NCBI GenBank assembly: GCA_949293405.1
Contig: CASFDI010000072.1
Coordinates: forward strand, 1 to 51,775
Direction: 5' to 3'
DNA from: an uncultured bacterium
GTDB lineage: Bacteria > Bacillota > Clostridia > Oscillospirales > CAG-272
DNA: 51,775 nucleotides
The notes under the pieces are model-generated. The model made no database searches. It saw nothing but the letters and a program-made list of their open reading frames with translations, and was not told the DNA's origin. Below, in pieces: positions 39,821 through 49,222 of this stretch. Position numbers and translations under genes: made by a program. How positions within the stretch are numbered: position 1 is the first letter of the stretch; the number at the start of each line of letters is the position of its first letter.

Positions 39821-41137
39821 ATGCAACCGCTTCACACTGAAGGAAGATTTCTGGTGAACCGTGACGGCAGCTGCTTCTTTTATCTGGCAGATACCGCCTG
39901 GGAACTTCTGCACAAACTGAACCGCGAAGAAACAGACTGGTACTGCCGGGAGCGGGCGCGTCAGGGCTTTACAGTCTTTCAGACCGTAGCGCTGGCCGAA
40001 CTGGACGGCCTGCGCACCCCCAATGCATACGGACGCCTGCCCCTGCAGACATCTGACGGCATGCCGGATCCTGCCCGTCCGGACACCGAAGGCCCTTACT
40101 CCTACTGGGACCATGTTGACTTCGCGGTGCACACGGCAGAACAGTACGGTCTGTATGTCGCACTGCTGCCTACCTGGGGCGACAAATTCAATCTCAAATG
40201 GGGCAAAGGACCCGAGATTTTCACACCTGAAAACGCGCGTATCTACGGTCGCTGGATCGGTGCGCGTTACCGCGATGCCTCCAATATCATCTGGATGCTG
40301 GGCGGGGACCGGATCCTGGAAGGGGACGACCGCGCCATTATCGACGCCATGGCGGGCGGCATACGCGAATCAGATCCCCATCACCTGATGACCTTTCATC
40401 CGCCAGGCAGCAGCGACTCCACCAAATGGGTGGCAGATGCGGATTATATTGATTTTCATACCTCGCAGACCGGGCACGCCACCGACAAATCCTATATCAG
40501 CTACCGTGTCATGGAACAGATGCGGGCGGCCACCGATAAACCGGTGCTGGATTCCGAATCGCGCTATGAAGATATTCCCGCATGCTTTGATCTATCCGTC
40601 GGATATACCTGGAACGCAGACGATGTACGGCAGAATATCTATTGGAATCTGTTTTCGGGAGCCTGCGGCTTTACCTACGGAAATAATGCCGTCTGGTCCA
40701 TGACCAGAGGGGACGCGGATGTATTGCTGTTCAACTGGCAGAACGGCCCGCGCAGGACCTGGCAGGAATCGCTGCGCCGCCCGGGCGCCGAGCAGGTACA
40801 TTACGCCAAAGAGCTGTTTCTCTCCCGCTCCCCGCTTTCTCTCTGTCCCTGCCCTGACCTCGTGTGCGAAAACCTGCCCGGCATGGGATATATGAGCGCC
40901 GCCGCAGGAGACCGGTTCGCCTATATCTATTCCCCGCTGGGGATTCCCTTCCGCATCAACGCCGCCCCTCTGCGTGCGGCGCAGGGGGTGCGCGCCACAT
41001 GGTTTGATCCGCGCACGGGTGAGCAGACCGTCTTTGCGGTTCTCCCCACCAATCAGGAAACCATCCTTGCGCCCCCCACGCAGGGCAAAGGCTGCGACTG
41101 GGTGCTGATTCTCGAAGATATCGGTCAGCGCCCATGA
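39821..41137 (+). CDS. DUF4038-domain glycoside hydrolase (GH140 apiosidase-like)
   Basis: A 438-residue protein with a DUF4038 TIM barrel (about 1-330) and a C-terminal beta domain (about 345-435) like the putative collagen-binding domain usually attached. Motifs FFYLADTAWELLHKLNREE near 19, YVALLPTWGDKFN near 108 and LGGDRILEGDD near 158 are characteristic. GH140 apiosidases cut apiose links in rhamnogalacturonan II, and other DUF4038 enzymes differ, so specificity is inferred. The catalytic pair is probably Asp and Glu in the LGGD and LDSESRYED strands. No signal peptide. I chose ATG 39821 with AAGGAG upstream. The 246-base gap before it (39575-39820) holds no recognisable gene or signal. 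Confidence 0.8.
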   Translation: MQPLHTEGRFLVNRDGSCFFYLADTAWELLHKLNREETDWYCRERARQGFTVFQTVALAELDGLRTPNAYGRLPLQTSDGMPDPARPDTEGPYSYWDHVDFAVHTAEQYGLYVALLPTWGDKFNLKWGKGPEIFTPENARIYGRWIGARYRDASNIIWMLGGDRILEGDDRAIIDAMAGGIRESDPHHLMTFHPPGSSDSTKWVADADYIDFHTSQTGHATDKSYISYRVMEQMRAATDKPVLDSESRYEDIPACFDLSVGYTWNADDVRQNIYWNLFSGACGFTYGNNAVWSMTRGDADVLLFNWQNGPRRTWQESLRRPGAEQVHYAKELFLSRSPLSLCPCPDLVCENLPGMGYMSAAAGDRFAYIYSPLGIPFRINAAPLRAAQGVRATWFDPRTGEQTVFAVLPTNQETILAPPTQGKGCDWVLILEDIGQRP

Positions 41138-41157
41138 CCGTATCCCGGGCGGATCCG

Positions 41158-41204
41158 CCAAATACAAAAGCCAACCTGATTTTCAGGTTGGCTTTTGTAT
41201 TTGG
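41158..41204. terminator. bidirectional terminator between the DUF4038 gene and the atp operon
   Basis: Perfect 22-bp arms (41158-41179 and 41183-41204) around TTT. Both arms carry AT-rich ends, so it can end transcripts from both directions. The atpC stop is 34 bases to the right. Confidence 0.85.
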
Positions 41205-41237
41205 TATATGCAGCATCGGTCTGCATCGGGATGCCGG

Positions 41238-41510
41238 TTATTGCTCCGATTCCGTAAAAGCGAATTCCGCCGCCAACAGCCGCACAAAATCGGGCTTGAC
41301 CGTCAAAAAACCCCCGGAAACGGTTGCTCCACGGCACACTCCGTCCGGTGTATACACCCGGCAGGCTCCTTCGCGCACCGCGGTCACCAGCGGAATATGA
41401 CCCGCCAGAATTCCGAGCTCCCCTTCCAGTCCGCGCACCGAAAGCTGTGTCGCTTCCCCGTCGTACTGCTTGCCCTGTGGGGTGGCAATCTGGAGTCTGA
41501 ATGTCTTCAT
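41238..41510 (-). CDS. atpC: ATP synthase epsilon subunit, short form
   Basis: A 90-residue F1 epsilon subunit. The N-terminal beta-sandwich is complete (RLQIATPQGKQYDGEATQLSV, GELGILAGHIPLVTAV, GGFLTVKPDFVRLLA). The protein stops where the two-helix C-terminal domain would begin; most bacterial epsilon subunits are 130-140 residues. That domain inhibits ATP hydrolysis in several bacteria, so this enzyme probably lacks that brake. The stop is clean, with the terminator just beyond it. Last gene of the atp operon. Confidence 0.92.
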   Translation of the reverse strand: MKTFRLQIATPQGKQYDGEATQLSVRGLEGELGILAGHIPLVTAVREGACRVYTPDGVCRGATVSGGFLTVKPDFVRLLAAEFAFTESEQ

Positions 41511-41519
41511 AAACCCACC

Positions 41520-42938
<1,419 letters not shown>

Positions 42939-43778
42939 TTACCCCTCGGAGCCTGCAATGATCTCTGTGATTTCCTGGGTGATAGCACCCTGACGCGCCT
43001 GATTATACGCCAGGGACAGCCGGTCGATCATCTCGCCGGCATTCTTCGATGCAGCATCCATGGCCATGCGGCGGGCCGCCAGTTCACTGGCGAAACTTTC
43101 GGCTACCGCTCCGCTGAGCATGCCCGACAGATATTCCGGAACCACCGCATTGAGTACGGTTTCCATATCAGGCTCATACAGCGTCTCTGCTGTCCGGCTC
43201 TTTCCCGCCCCGCTCTGTTGCTGCAGAGGCAGAAGCGGCATGGCAACCGGATTCTGGCTGATCATACTGATAAAGGAGGTATACACCAGCGTCACCCGGT
43301 CAAACTGCCCCGCCAGGAATCCCTCAGTAAGCAGCCGTCCCGCCTTCGCGCAGTCCTCCATCGTGAAGTCCTCCACCGACCGGAACCCGTCATGCACAAG
43401 ATCCATTCCGTGCCGGCTGTAGTATTCCACCGCTTTTTTCCCGATCGGCAGCACACAGTACCGCTTCTCTCCGCTGTCCAGCGCCACCGTCTTGAATACA
43501 TTGTTGTTATATCCGCCTGCAAGCCCCCGGTCTCCCGCAATCACCACATAACACCGGAGGTGCTCATCGCGCGCTCTGGCATACACCGAATGCAGAGCCC
43601 CCTCTGCCATATCGGAAAAGGCTTCCGACATCACCCGGAAAAAGAACCGGCTCTGATCCATGCGCTGGGTGGCGCGGCGGATCTTGGATGCCGCAACCAG
43701 CTCCATCGCCTTGGTGATGTGCATGGTGGATTCCACACTGCGGATGCGTGTGCGGATGGCCTTTACATTTGCTCCCAT
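42939..43778 (-). CDS. atpG: ATP synthase gamma subunit
   Basis: A 279-residue rotor shaft. The N-terminal helix (IRTRIRSVESTMHITKAMELVAASKIRRA) and the C-terminal helix (MDAASKNAGEMIDRLSLAYNQARQGAITQEITEIIAG) form the coiled coil, with a Rossmann-like middle domain between. Normal length. Twelve bases from atpA. Confidence 0.97.
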   Translation of the reverse strand: MGANVKAIRTRIRSVESTMHITKAMELVAASKIRRATQRMDQSRFFFRVMSEAFSDMAEGALHSVYARARDEHLRCYVVIAGDRGLAGGYNNNVFKTVALDSGEKRYCVLPIGKKAVEYYSRHGMDLVHDGFRSVEDFTMEDCAKAGRLLTEGFLAGQFDRVTLVYTSFISMISQNPVAMPLLPLQQQSGAGKSRTAETLYEPDMETVLNAVVPEYLSGMLSGAVAESFASELAARRMAMDAASKNAGEMIDRLSLAYNQARQGAITQEITEIIAGSEG

Positions 43779-43790
43779 GGCTCCGCTCCG

Positions 43791-45299
43791 TTACACGCGC
43801 TCTGCAAAATACGGACGGTACGCAGTAAGCACCCGGTCGAGCTCCGCCGTGTCGGGCAGCTCTCCGCTCTCCCGGATGGTGCGCAAAAGATCCGCATGCT
43901 GTGCTCTGAGATAGGGGTACAGTTCTTCTTCATACCGGCCCACCTGCTCCACCGGCACATCCTCAAGAAAGTGATGGACCGCCGCATAAATGAGTACCAC
44001 CTGGCACTCCACAGGTACCGGAGCGTTTTTGTTCTGTTTGAGAATCTCCACAATGCGCTCGCCCTGCGCCAGACGCGCTTTGGTATCCGCATCCAGGTCC
44101 GAGCCGAACTGTGCGAAACTCTGCAACTCCCGGTACTGCGAATAGAGCAACTTCAAGGTACCCGCGACCTTTTTCATTGCTTTGATCTGGGCGTTTCCGC
44201 CTACACGGCTGACAGAAATACCCGGGTTTACCGCCGGCATGATACCCGAATGGAACAACTCGGTTTCCAGGAAGATCTGTCCGTCGGTGATGGAAATGAC
44301 ATTGGTGGGGATATACGCCGAAACATCGCCTGCCTGTGTCTCGATAATGGGTAATGCGGTAATGGAACCGCCGCCGTATGCGTCCGCCACACGCGCGGCG
44401 CGCTCCAGCAGACGGGAATGCAGATAAAAGACATCTCCGGGATAGGCCTCGCGTCCCGGCGGCCGGCGGATCAGCAGCGACAGGGCACGGTATGCCACTG
44501 CGTGCTTCGACAGATCGTCATAGACGATCAGCACATCACGGCCCTGTGCCATGAAATACTCGGCTATCGCGCATCCCGAGTAGGGCGCAATATACTGAAG
44601 CGGAGCCGATTCGGACGCATTGGCACAGACCACCACGGTGTAATCCATCGCACCCGCTTCCCGCAGGGTTTCGGTCAATTGCGCCACGGTGGAATTTTTC
44701 TGCCCGATGGCAACATAAACACACAGAACCCCGGTATTTTTCTGATTGATAATCGTATCCAGCGCGATCGTAGTCTTTCCGGTCTGACGGTCGCCGATAA
44801 TCAGTTCCCGCTGTCCGCGTCCGATCGGGATCATGGAATCGATCGCCTTGATGCCGGTCTGAAGCGGAACATTGACGCCCTGTCGCTTGATGATGCCGGG
44901 CGCCTCGCTCTCAATGGGACGCCGTTCGGTACATGCCACCGGGCCCTTGCCGTCAATCGGATTGCCCAGCGCATCCACCACACGCCCCAGCATGGCATCC
45001 CCGACCGGAACGCTGACCACCTGCCCGGTACGCCGCACCACGGTGCCTTCCCGGACGCCTTCTCCCTCTCCCAGAAGCACGATGGACACAGTGCTCTCTT
45101 CCAGATTGAGCGCCATGCCGGTCGCCCCGCCGTCGAAGGTCAGAAGCTCGTTTGCCATGCAGTTTTCCAGGCCGTATGCTTTGGCGATGCCGTCGCCCAC
45201 CAGAATGACGCTACCGACTTCCGCCTCTGCGATCCGGTTCTCATAATGCTTGATCTGCGCTTTGATGATATTGCTGATTTCCTCAGGGCGAAGACTCAT
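43791..45299 (-). CDS. atpA: ATP synthase alpha subunit
   Basis: A 502-residue non-catalytic F1 subunit with P-loop GDRQTGKTT near 169-177 and the [22 protein letters not shown] region near 375. The N terminus ([17 protein letters not shown]) binds the delta subunit. The gap to atpH is 118 bases, the longest inside the operon, and I see no promoter or gene in it. Confidence 0.98.
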   Translation of the reverse strand: MSLRPEEISNIIKAQIKHYENRIAEAEVGSVILVGDGIAKAYGLENCMANELLTFDGGATGMALNLEESTVSIVLLGEGEGVREGTVVRRTGQVVSVPVGDAMLGRVVDALGNPIDGKGPVACTERRPIESEAPGIIKRQGVNVPLQTGIKAIDSMIPIGRGQRELIIGDRQTGKTTIALDTIINQKNTGVLCVYVAIGQKNSTVAQLTETLREAGAMDYTVVVCANASESAPLQYIAPYSGCAIAEYFMAQGRDVLIVYDDLSKHAVAYRALSLLIRRPPGREAYPGDVFYLHSRLLERAARVADAYGGGSITALPIIETQAGDVSAYIPTNVISITDGQIFLETELFHSGIMPAVNPGISVSRVGGNAQIKAMKKVAGTLKLLYSQYRELQSFAQFGSDLDADTKARLAQGERIVEILKQNKNAPVPVECQVVLIYAAVHHFLEDVPVEQVGRYEEELYPYLRAQHADLLRTIRESGELPDTAELDRVLTAYRPYFAERV

Positions 45300-45417
45300 T
45301 TCTTCCGCTCCCCTTTCTTCATGTTAAAACTGTCGCGCGGGCGTGTGATTCCGCCGCATGTCCGACCTGCGGCCGGCCCATACCTCCGGACAGATGCCGG
45401 ACGGCGACAGTACCGCT

Positions 45418-45960
45418 TCACAGCGTAGTCGATCCGAGCAGCCGGCGCAAATCATCCAGTTTGCGGCGCACGCTGCCCTCATACAGTTTTCCGCACAGAA
45501 CCACCTGCATGCCTCCGATCAGCGACGGGTCTACCCGCACCGAAAGGTCCACATGCTTGCCGGTGATATCCGACAGTTTTTTCTCCAGTGTCCTGAGCGT
45601 TGCAGCATCGGGCATCACCGCAGCAGTAACTGCCGCGGTGGCGATTCCCTCATGCTCGCGGTACAGTTCCACCGTACGGCGCAACATCGCGCAGAGGTCG
45701 GCTCCGTGCCCGCGGCTCACCATCAGGGCCGCCGTTTCGGCAAGATATGGATGCGCTCCCTCCAGGGCCTGACGCACCGCGGTTTCGCGTTCGTGCGCCG
45801 ACAACTCGGGAGAAGCCAGTATTTTCGCATAAAGGGGCTGTTCTTCCAGCGCCTGCAACGCAGTCCGTACTTCTCCGATCACCTGTCCGGTCAACTCTTC
45901 TTCCAGCAGAAGGGAAAAGAGCGCCTGTGCGTATTCATTCGCCGCTTCATGCATGGTCAT
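45418..45960 (-). CDS. atpH: ATP synthase delta subunit
   Basis: A 180-residue F1 delta (OSCP-like) subunit joining the F1 head to the b stalk. The N-terminal helical domain begins EYAQALFSLLLEEE, and the C-terminal strand-rich end DPSLIGGMQVVLCGKLYEGSVRRKLDDLRRLL is characteristic. The start is uncertain: ATG 45960 or ATG 45954, both overlapping the atpF stop region; no strong ribosome binding site is seen, so translational coupling is likely. Confidence 0.93.
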   Translation of the reverse strand: MTMHEAANEYAQALFSLLLEEELTGQVIGEVRTALQALEEQPLYAKILASPELSAHERETAVRQALEGAHPYLAETAALMVSRGHGADLCAMLRRTVELYREHEGIATAAVTAAVMPDAATLRTLEKKLSDITGKHVDLSVRVDPSLIGGMQVVLCGKLYEGSVRRKLDDLRRLLGSTTL

Positions 45961-46477
45961 CACCCAATTCCCGGACAAATTCCTCCATCAGTGCCTGATG
46001 GTCTTCCGGTCGCAGTTCCCGCTCCACCACCTTCTCGGCAATGCTGAGGGAAATGCGTGAAATATCGTCTTTGATCTCATTGACCGCCTTTTTCTTTTCC
46101 CGGGCGATCTCCGCCTGTGCCCGCGTCAGGATGTGTCCCGCTTCCTCACGGGCCTGCGCCACGGTTTCATCCGCCTGCTGCTGTGCTTTCTGCTGTGCGG
46201 CGGTAAACATCTGCTGCACGGTGGAATCGGCTGTCGCCAGCTTCTCATCGTACAGCCGTTTGTTTTCCTGCGCCGTATTGCTGGCGTCCTGTGCGTCACG
46301 GTACAGTTTGTCCACCTCCGCAGAGCGCTGTGCCAGGATTTTCTGTACCGGACGGAACAGGAACCGCTTCACAATCAGATACACGATCAGCAGGTTGCAG
46401 ATGGCAAACAGGATATGCCACAGATTGACGGAAATAACATCCAGAGAATTGACGGCAAAAAGGGGAGTGTAACCCAT
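45947..46477 (-). CDS. atpF: ATP synthase b subunit
   Basis: A 176-residue F0 b subunit with one N-terminal membrane helix (about 12-34: LWHILFAICNLLIVYLIVKRFLF) and a long charged coiled coil (about 40-150) rich in Ala, Gln, Glu and Lys that forms the outer stalk. It overlaps atpH and starts 16 bases after atpE. Confidence 0.95.
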   Translation of the reverse strand: MGYTPLFAVNSLDVISVNLWHILFAICNLLIVYLIVKRFLFRPVQKILAQRSAEVDKLYRDAQDASNTAQENKRLYDEKLATADSTVQQMFTAAQQKAQQQADETVAQAREEAGHILTRAQAEIAREKKKAVNEIKDDISRISLSIAEKVVERELRPEDHQALMEEFVRELGDDHA

Positions 46478-46493
46478 ATTTGCCTCACCCCGC

Positions 46494-46802
<309 letters not shown>

Positions 46803-46810
46803 TTATAAAA

Positions 46811-47752
46811 TCAGGATTCGCTGCCCGATGCCACATACAGCATGGTCAGCATCGCAAAGATAAACGCCTGCAGTCCGCTGCTAAACAGATCAAAGTACAG
46901 GGACAAAATGCCCGGTATACCGATCTGCAGCACCGGCGGGAAAGCGTCCCCGATGACCGGGATCCATCCGAATACCAGCCCTGACAGCGCACCCAGCGCC
47001 GCATACAGCATGGTGGAGATCACCGCACCCGACAGCACATTGCCGTAATGACGGAACGTCATGGAAACCGGAGTGGCCACCTCGCCGATGACATTGAAGG
47101 GCGTGAGCACCCAGATGGGCTGGGTGAAGCCCTTGAGATAATTGCCGACGCCGGCACGCATTTTTGAACGGATGATCAGAACAAAGGACACCACCGCCCA
47201 GCCGCCTACAATATTGATATCCGAGGTGGGGGCATACATGCCGACCAGACTCGAGAGACTGGAAAAGAGAGACAGCGCCATCATCCCGGCGATAAAGGGG
47301 GCGAAGCGGTAATAAGCAGGTCCCATGTTGGACTCCACCAGACCGCTTGCCTTCTCCACCAGCCATTCCGCCACAATCTGGCGCGCCCCGCCGGGGCGCA
47401 CACTCATGCCTGCAGTCAGAAAACGGCACAGGAAGAAAATGAACAGGATCACCAGCACCGAATTGACCTGGGATTCGGTGACGGTCAGATTCAGGAACGA
47501 ATTGCCGGAAAGGCCGCTGTCCCAGAAAATCGTCGCCCCGGAAATCGAAATGCCTTCCCCGCTGTCCACAAACAGAACCTTGATAGCCATCCCGCACAGC
47601 AGGGTGAGGATCATGGCGCAGAGCCACACCCAGGGCATGACCGACCGCCGGTGCGCCGGTACGGCCGGCTGATGCAGAGAGGCGGTCGCGTTCCTGTCCG
47701 TGCCGGTTCCGTCCAGGGACGGGGCAGACGCGTTACTGCCGGTTGTCGTCAT
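46811..47752 (-). CDS. atpB: ATP synthase a subunit
   Basis: A 313-residue F0 a subunit. After a polar N-terminal tail (about 35 residues) come about six membrane helices; the essential Arg lies in FRHYGNVLSGAVIS near 229. I chose ATG 47752 with GAGGTG seven bases upstream; it overlaps the AtpI-like gene by 20 bases. The tail before the first helix is longer than usual and low in hydrophobicity. Confidence 0.94.
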   Translation of the reverse strand: MTTTGSNASAPSLDGTGTDRNATASLHQPAVPAHRRSVMPWVWLCAMILTLLCGMAIKVLFVDSGEGISISGATIFWDSGLSGNSFLNLTVTESQVNSVLVILFIFFLCRFLTAGMSVRPGGARQIVAEWLVEKASGLVESNMGPAYYRFAPFIAGMMALSLFSSLSSLVGMYAPTSDINIVGGWAVVSFVLIIRSKMRAGVGNYLKGFTQPIWVLTPFNVIGEVATPVSMTFRHYGNVLSGAVISTMLYAALGALSGLVFGWIPVIGDAFPPVLQIGIPGILSLYFDLFSSGLQAFIFAMLTMLYVASGSES

Positions 47753-48179
47753 CGGTCTGCACCTCACTTTCCGCGGGCGCCGTCATGCGGCGTCCTTTAT
47801 ATATCGTATGAATCTGATACCCCAGAATAATGATGCGCGGAAACAGCAGCGTCACCACCGCCGCAATCCACTGAAACCATCCGAGCGCGATTCCCGCCCC
47901 TACTAGGGCACACAGCACCACGGTGCGCACTGCCTGTGAGGCCTGAACCATCCGCTTGGCGTGTTCGGGATCGCCCTGTGCGGTGGCGCGCCGGACCGTA
48001 ACCCCCATCAGAAAGAAATTCCCCACCACCAGGACCAGCGGGATCACCGATCCGAGAAACACCTCAAGGTTGTATCGGGAAAGCGCCGCGAAAATCGCCT
48101 GCATCACCAGCGACAGGGCAAGGCTCCCCGCACCGATCAGCAGAGTGGTCCGCACGACGGGATCGTTTTTTCTGCTCAT
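47733..48179 (-). CDS. atpI: AtpI-like membrane protein (ATP synthase subunit I)
   Basis: A 148-residue protein with four predicted membrane helices (about 12-32, 40-60, 79-96, 98-120). Position between an AtpZ-like gene and atpB fits AtpI, which aids c-ring assembly or, with AtpZ, forms a Mg2+/Ca2+ channel in Bacillus. Sequence identity is low in this family, so the call rests mainly on place and topology. ATG 48179 overlaps the upstream stop by ATGA. Confidence 0.7.
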   Translation of the reverse strand: MSRKNDPVVRTTLLIGAGSLALSLVMQAIFAALSRYNLEVFLGSVIPLVLVVGNFFLMGVTVRRATAQGDPEHAKRMVQASQAVRTVVLCALVGAGIALGWFQWIAAVVTLLFPRIIILGYQIHTIYKGRRMTAPAESEVQTDDDNRQ

Positions 48180-48475
48180 AAATCGTGTTTCTCCTCCCCG
48201 GGGGCGGACGGAGGCGTATCTCCGTCGCTCCGGCTTTTTTTCACAAACAGGGCCATGTACCGGTAAAAATTGCATCCTGCGCTGATCAGTCCCACCGCCA
48301 GCAGCACCAGTACCACCCACACACCCGCTGCGGTTTTCGACTGAATCCAGACTCCCGCCAGCGTGCACAGTACGGGAGGCAGCACAACCGACAGTCCGAA
48401 CTCGGTCAGGAAGACCAGATTGCGCCAGGGGCGCAGATCATTCTGCCGCACCGAACCGCCCCCTCTCAGAATCAT
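48176..48475 (-). CDS. atpZ: AtpZ-like small membrane protein
   Basis: A 99-residue protein with two membrane helices (about 21-43 and 50-72). FGLSVVLPPVLCTLAGVWIQSK is the typical first helix of AtpZ/F0F1-ATPase-associated proteins, with a charged, Pro-rich tail. First gene of the atp operon, with the promoter 13 bases upstream. Confidence 0.72.
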   Translation of the reverse strand: MILRGGGSVRQNDLRPWRNLVFLTEFGLSVVLPPVLCTLAGVWIQSKTAAGVWVVLVLLAVGLISAGCNFYRYMALFVKKSRSDGDTPPSAPGEEKHDL

Positions 48476-48487
48476 TCAATATTTTTT

Positions 48488-48516
48488 ATTGTATCACAAT
48501 CTGTCCGGAAAATCAA
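48488..48516 (-). promoter_or_regulatory. promoter of the atp operon
   Basis: Minus strand: TTGATT (48511-48516), 17-base spacer, TACAAT (48488-48493). The start codon of atpZ follows within about 15 bases, so the leader is very short. Confidence 0.7.
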
Positions 48517-48544
48517 TTCCATTTTACCGATTCCCCTATTTTCG

Positions 48545-49084
48545 TCAATCTGTTTGGGTTATTGATAATTTTCTGTCGATGGGGCGGGTGAGAATGCGCT
48601 CCTCGCCCGACGGCGCCGCCCGGATCAGCAGCAGGGTTTCCGGATCGCGCACACAACATGGCAACCACCGTACCCCGGCCGTCCGGCGCAGAAAGAGGCC
48701 GGGTGGCAGCAACCTGCCGCGCTGCTCTTCGAACACCTCCGCGCCATGGCAGAGCCGCAGGACCGCAGCGCCGCGCGACAGCCGCATTTCCCGGAACACC
48801 GAAATCAGTCCGGGCAACGGACGGCTCACCTGTGCGGTATGGGTGTAGAGAAAGCGGCGGTGTGTAAAACGCTTGTATGGATCCGGGTTTTCGGTGTAGA
48901 TGCGAACCGCCTCTGCATACAGCACCTGTTCCACATAAAGGCGGCATTTTTCCCGCATTGCCGCATAATATTGGTTGATTGCCGCCACTGCGGCCCCCTC
49001 CCCTTCCAAGTGAGGCAGATCTATGCGGCTTTCCGCCATAGTCATCCCCTCAAGGCTGTACAGATCGGCTTTCTGTTCGCTCAT
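48545..49084 (-). CDS. DUF3298/RsiV-like domain protein
   Basis: A 179-residue soluble protein. The pattern RIDLPHLEGEGAAVAAINQYYAAMREK, then FTHRRFLYTHTAQVSRPLPGLISVFREMR, and a C-terminal EEQRGRLLPPGLFL resemble the DUF3298 domain of RsiV-type proteins, but there is no membrane anchor or signal peptide, so it stays cytoplasmic. ATG 49084 with AGGGGAGG upstream; longer frames upstream lie across the divergent promoter. It reads in the same direction as the atp operon, 69 bases away. Function unknown. Confidence 0.55.
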   Translation of the reverse strand: MSEQKADLYSLEGMTMAESRIDLPHLEGEGAAVAAINQYYAAMREKCRLYVEQVLYAEAVRIYTENPDPYKRFTHRRFLYTHTAQVSRPLPGLISVFREMRLSRGAAVLRLCHGAEVFEEQRGRLLPPGLFLRRTAGVRWLPCCVRDPETLLLIRAAPSGEERILTRPIDRKLSITQTD

Positions 49085-49157
49085 GATATCCTCCCCTTGC
49101 CCGGCATTCCGGTCTCTCCAGTATATGCGCCCAAATCGCCGGCTATCCCCCCGGCGC

Positions 49158-49186
49158 TTGACAGAGAGACGCGCCTGTGGTATCAT
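49158..49186 (+). promoter_or_regulatory. promoter of the transglutaminase-domain gene
   Basis: TTGACA (49158-49163), 17-base spacer, TATCAT (49181-49186), about 36 bases before the start codon. Confidence 0.8.
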
Positions 49187-49222
49187 GCATCTGTAACCAC
49201 CGTTTCCGAAAGGAGTCTTTTC

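Noticed and set aside
48746-49222. N-terminal extension of the transglutaminase gene
   Set aside because: The signal peptide begins at 49223 with AAAGGAG upstream, and a strong promoter lies at 49158-49186.
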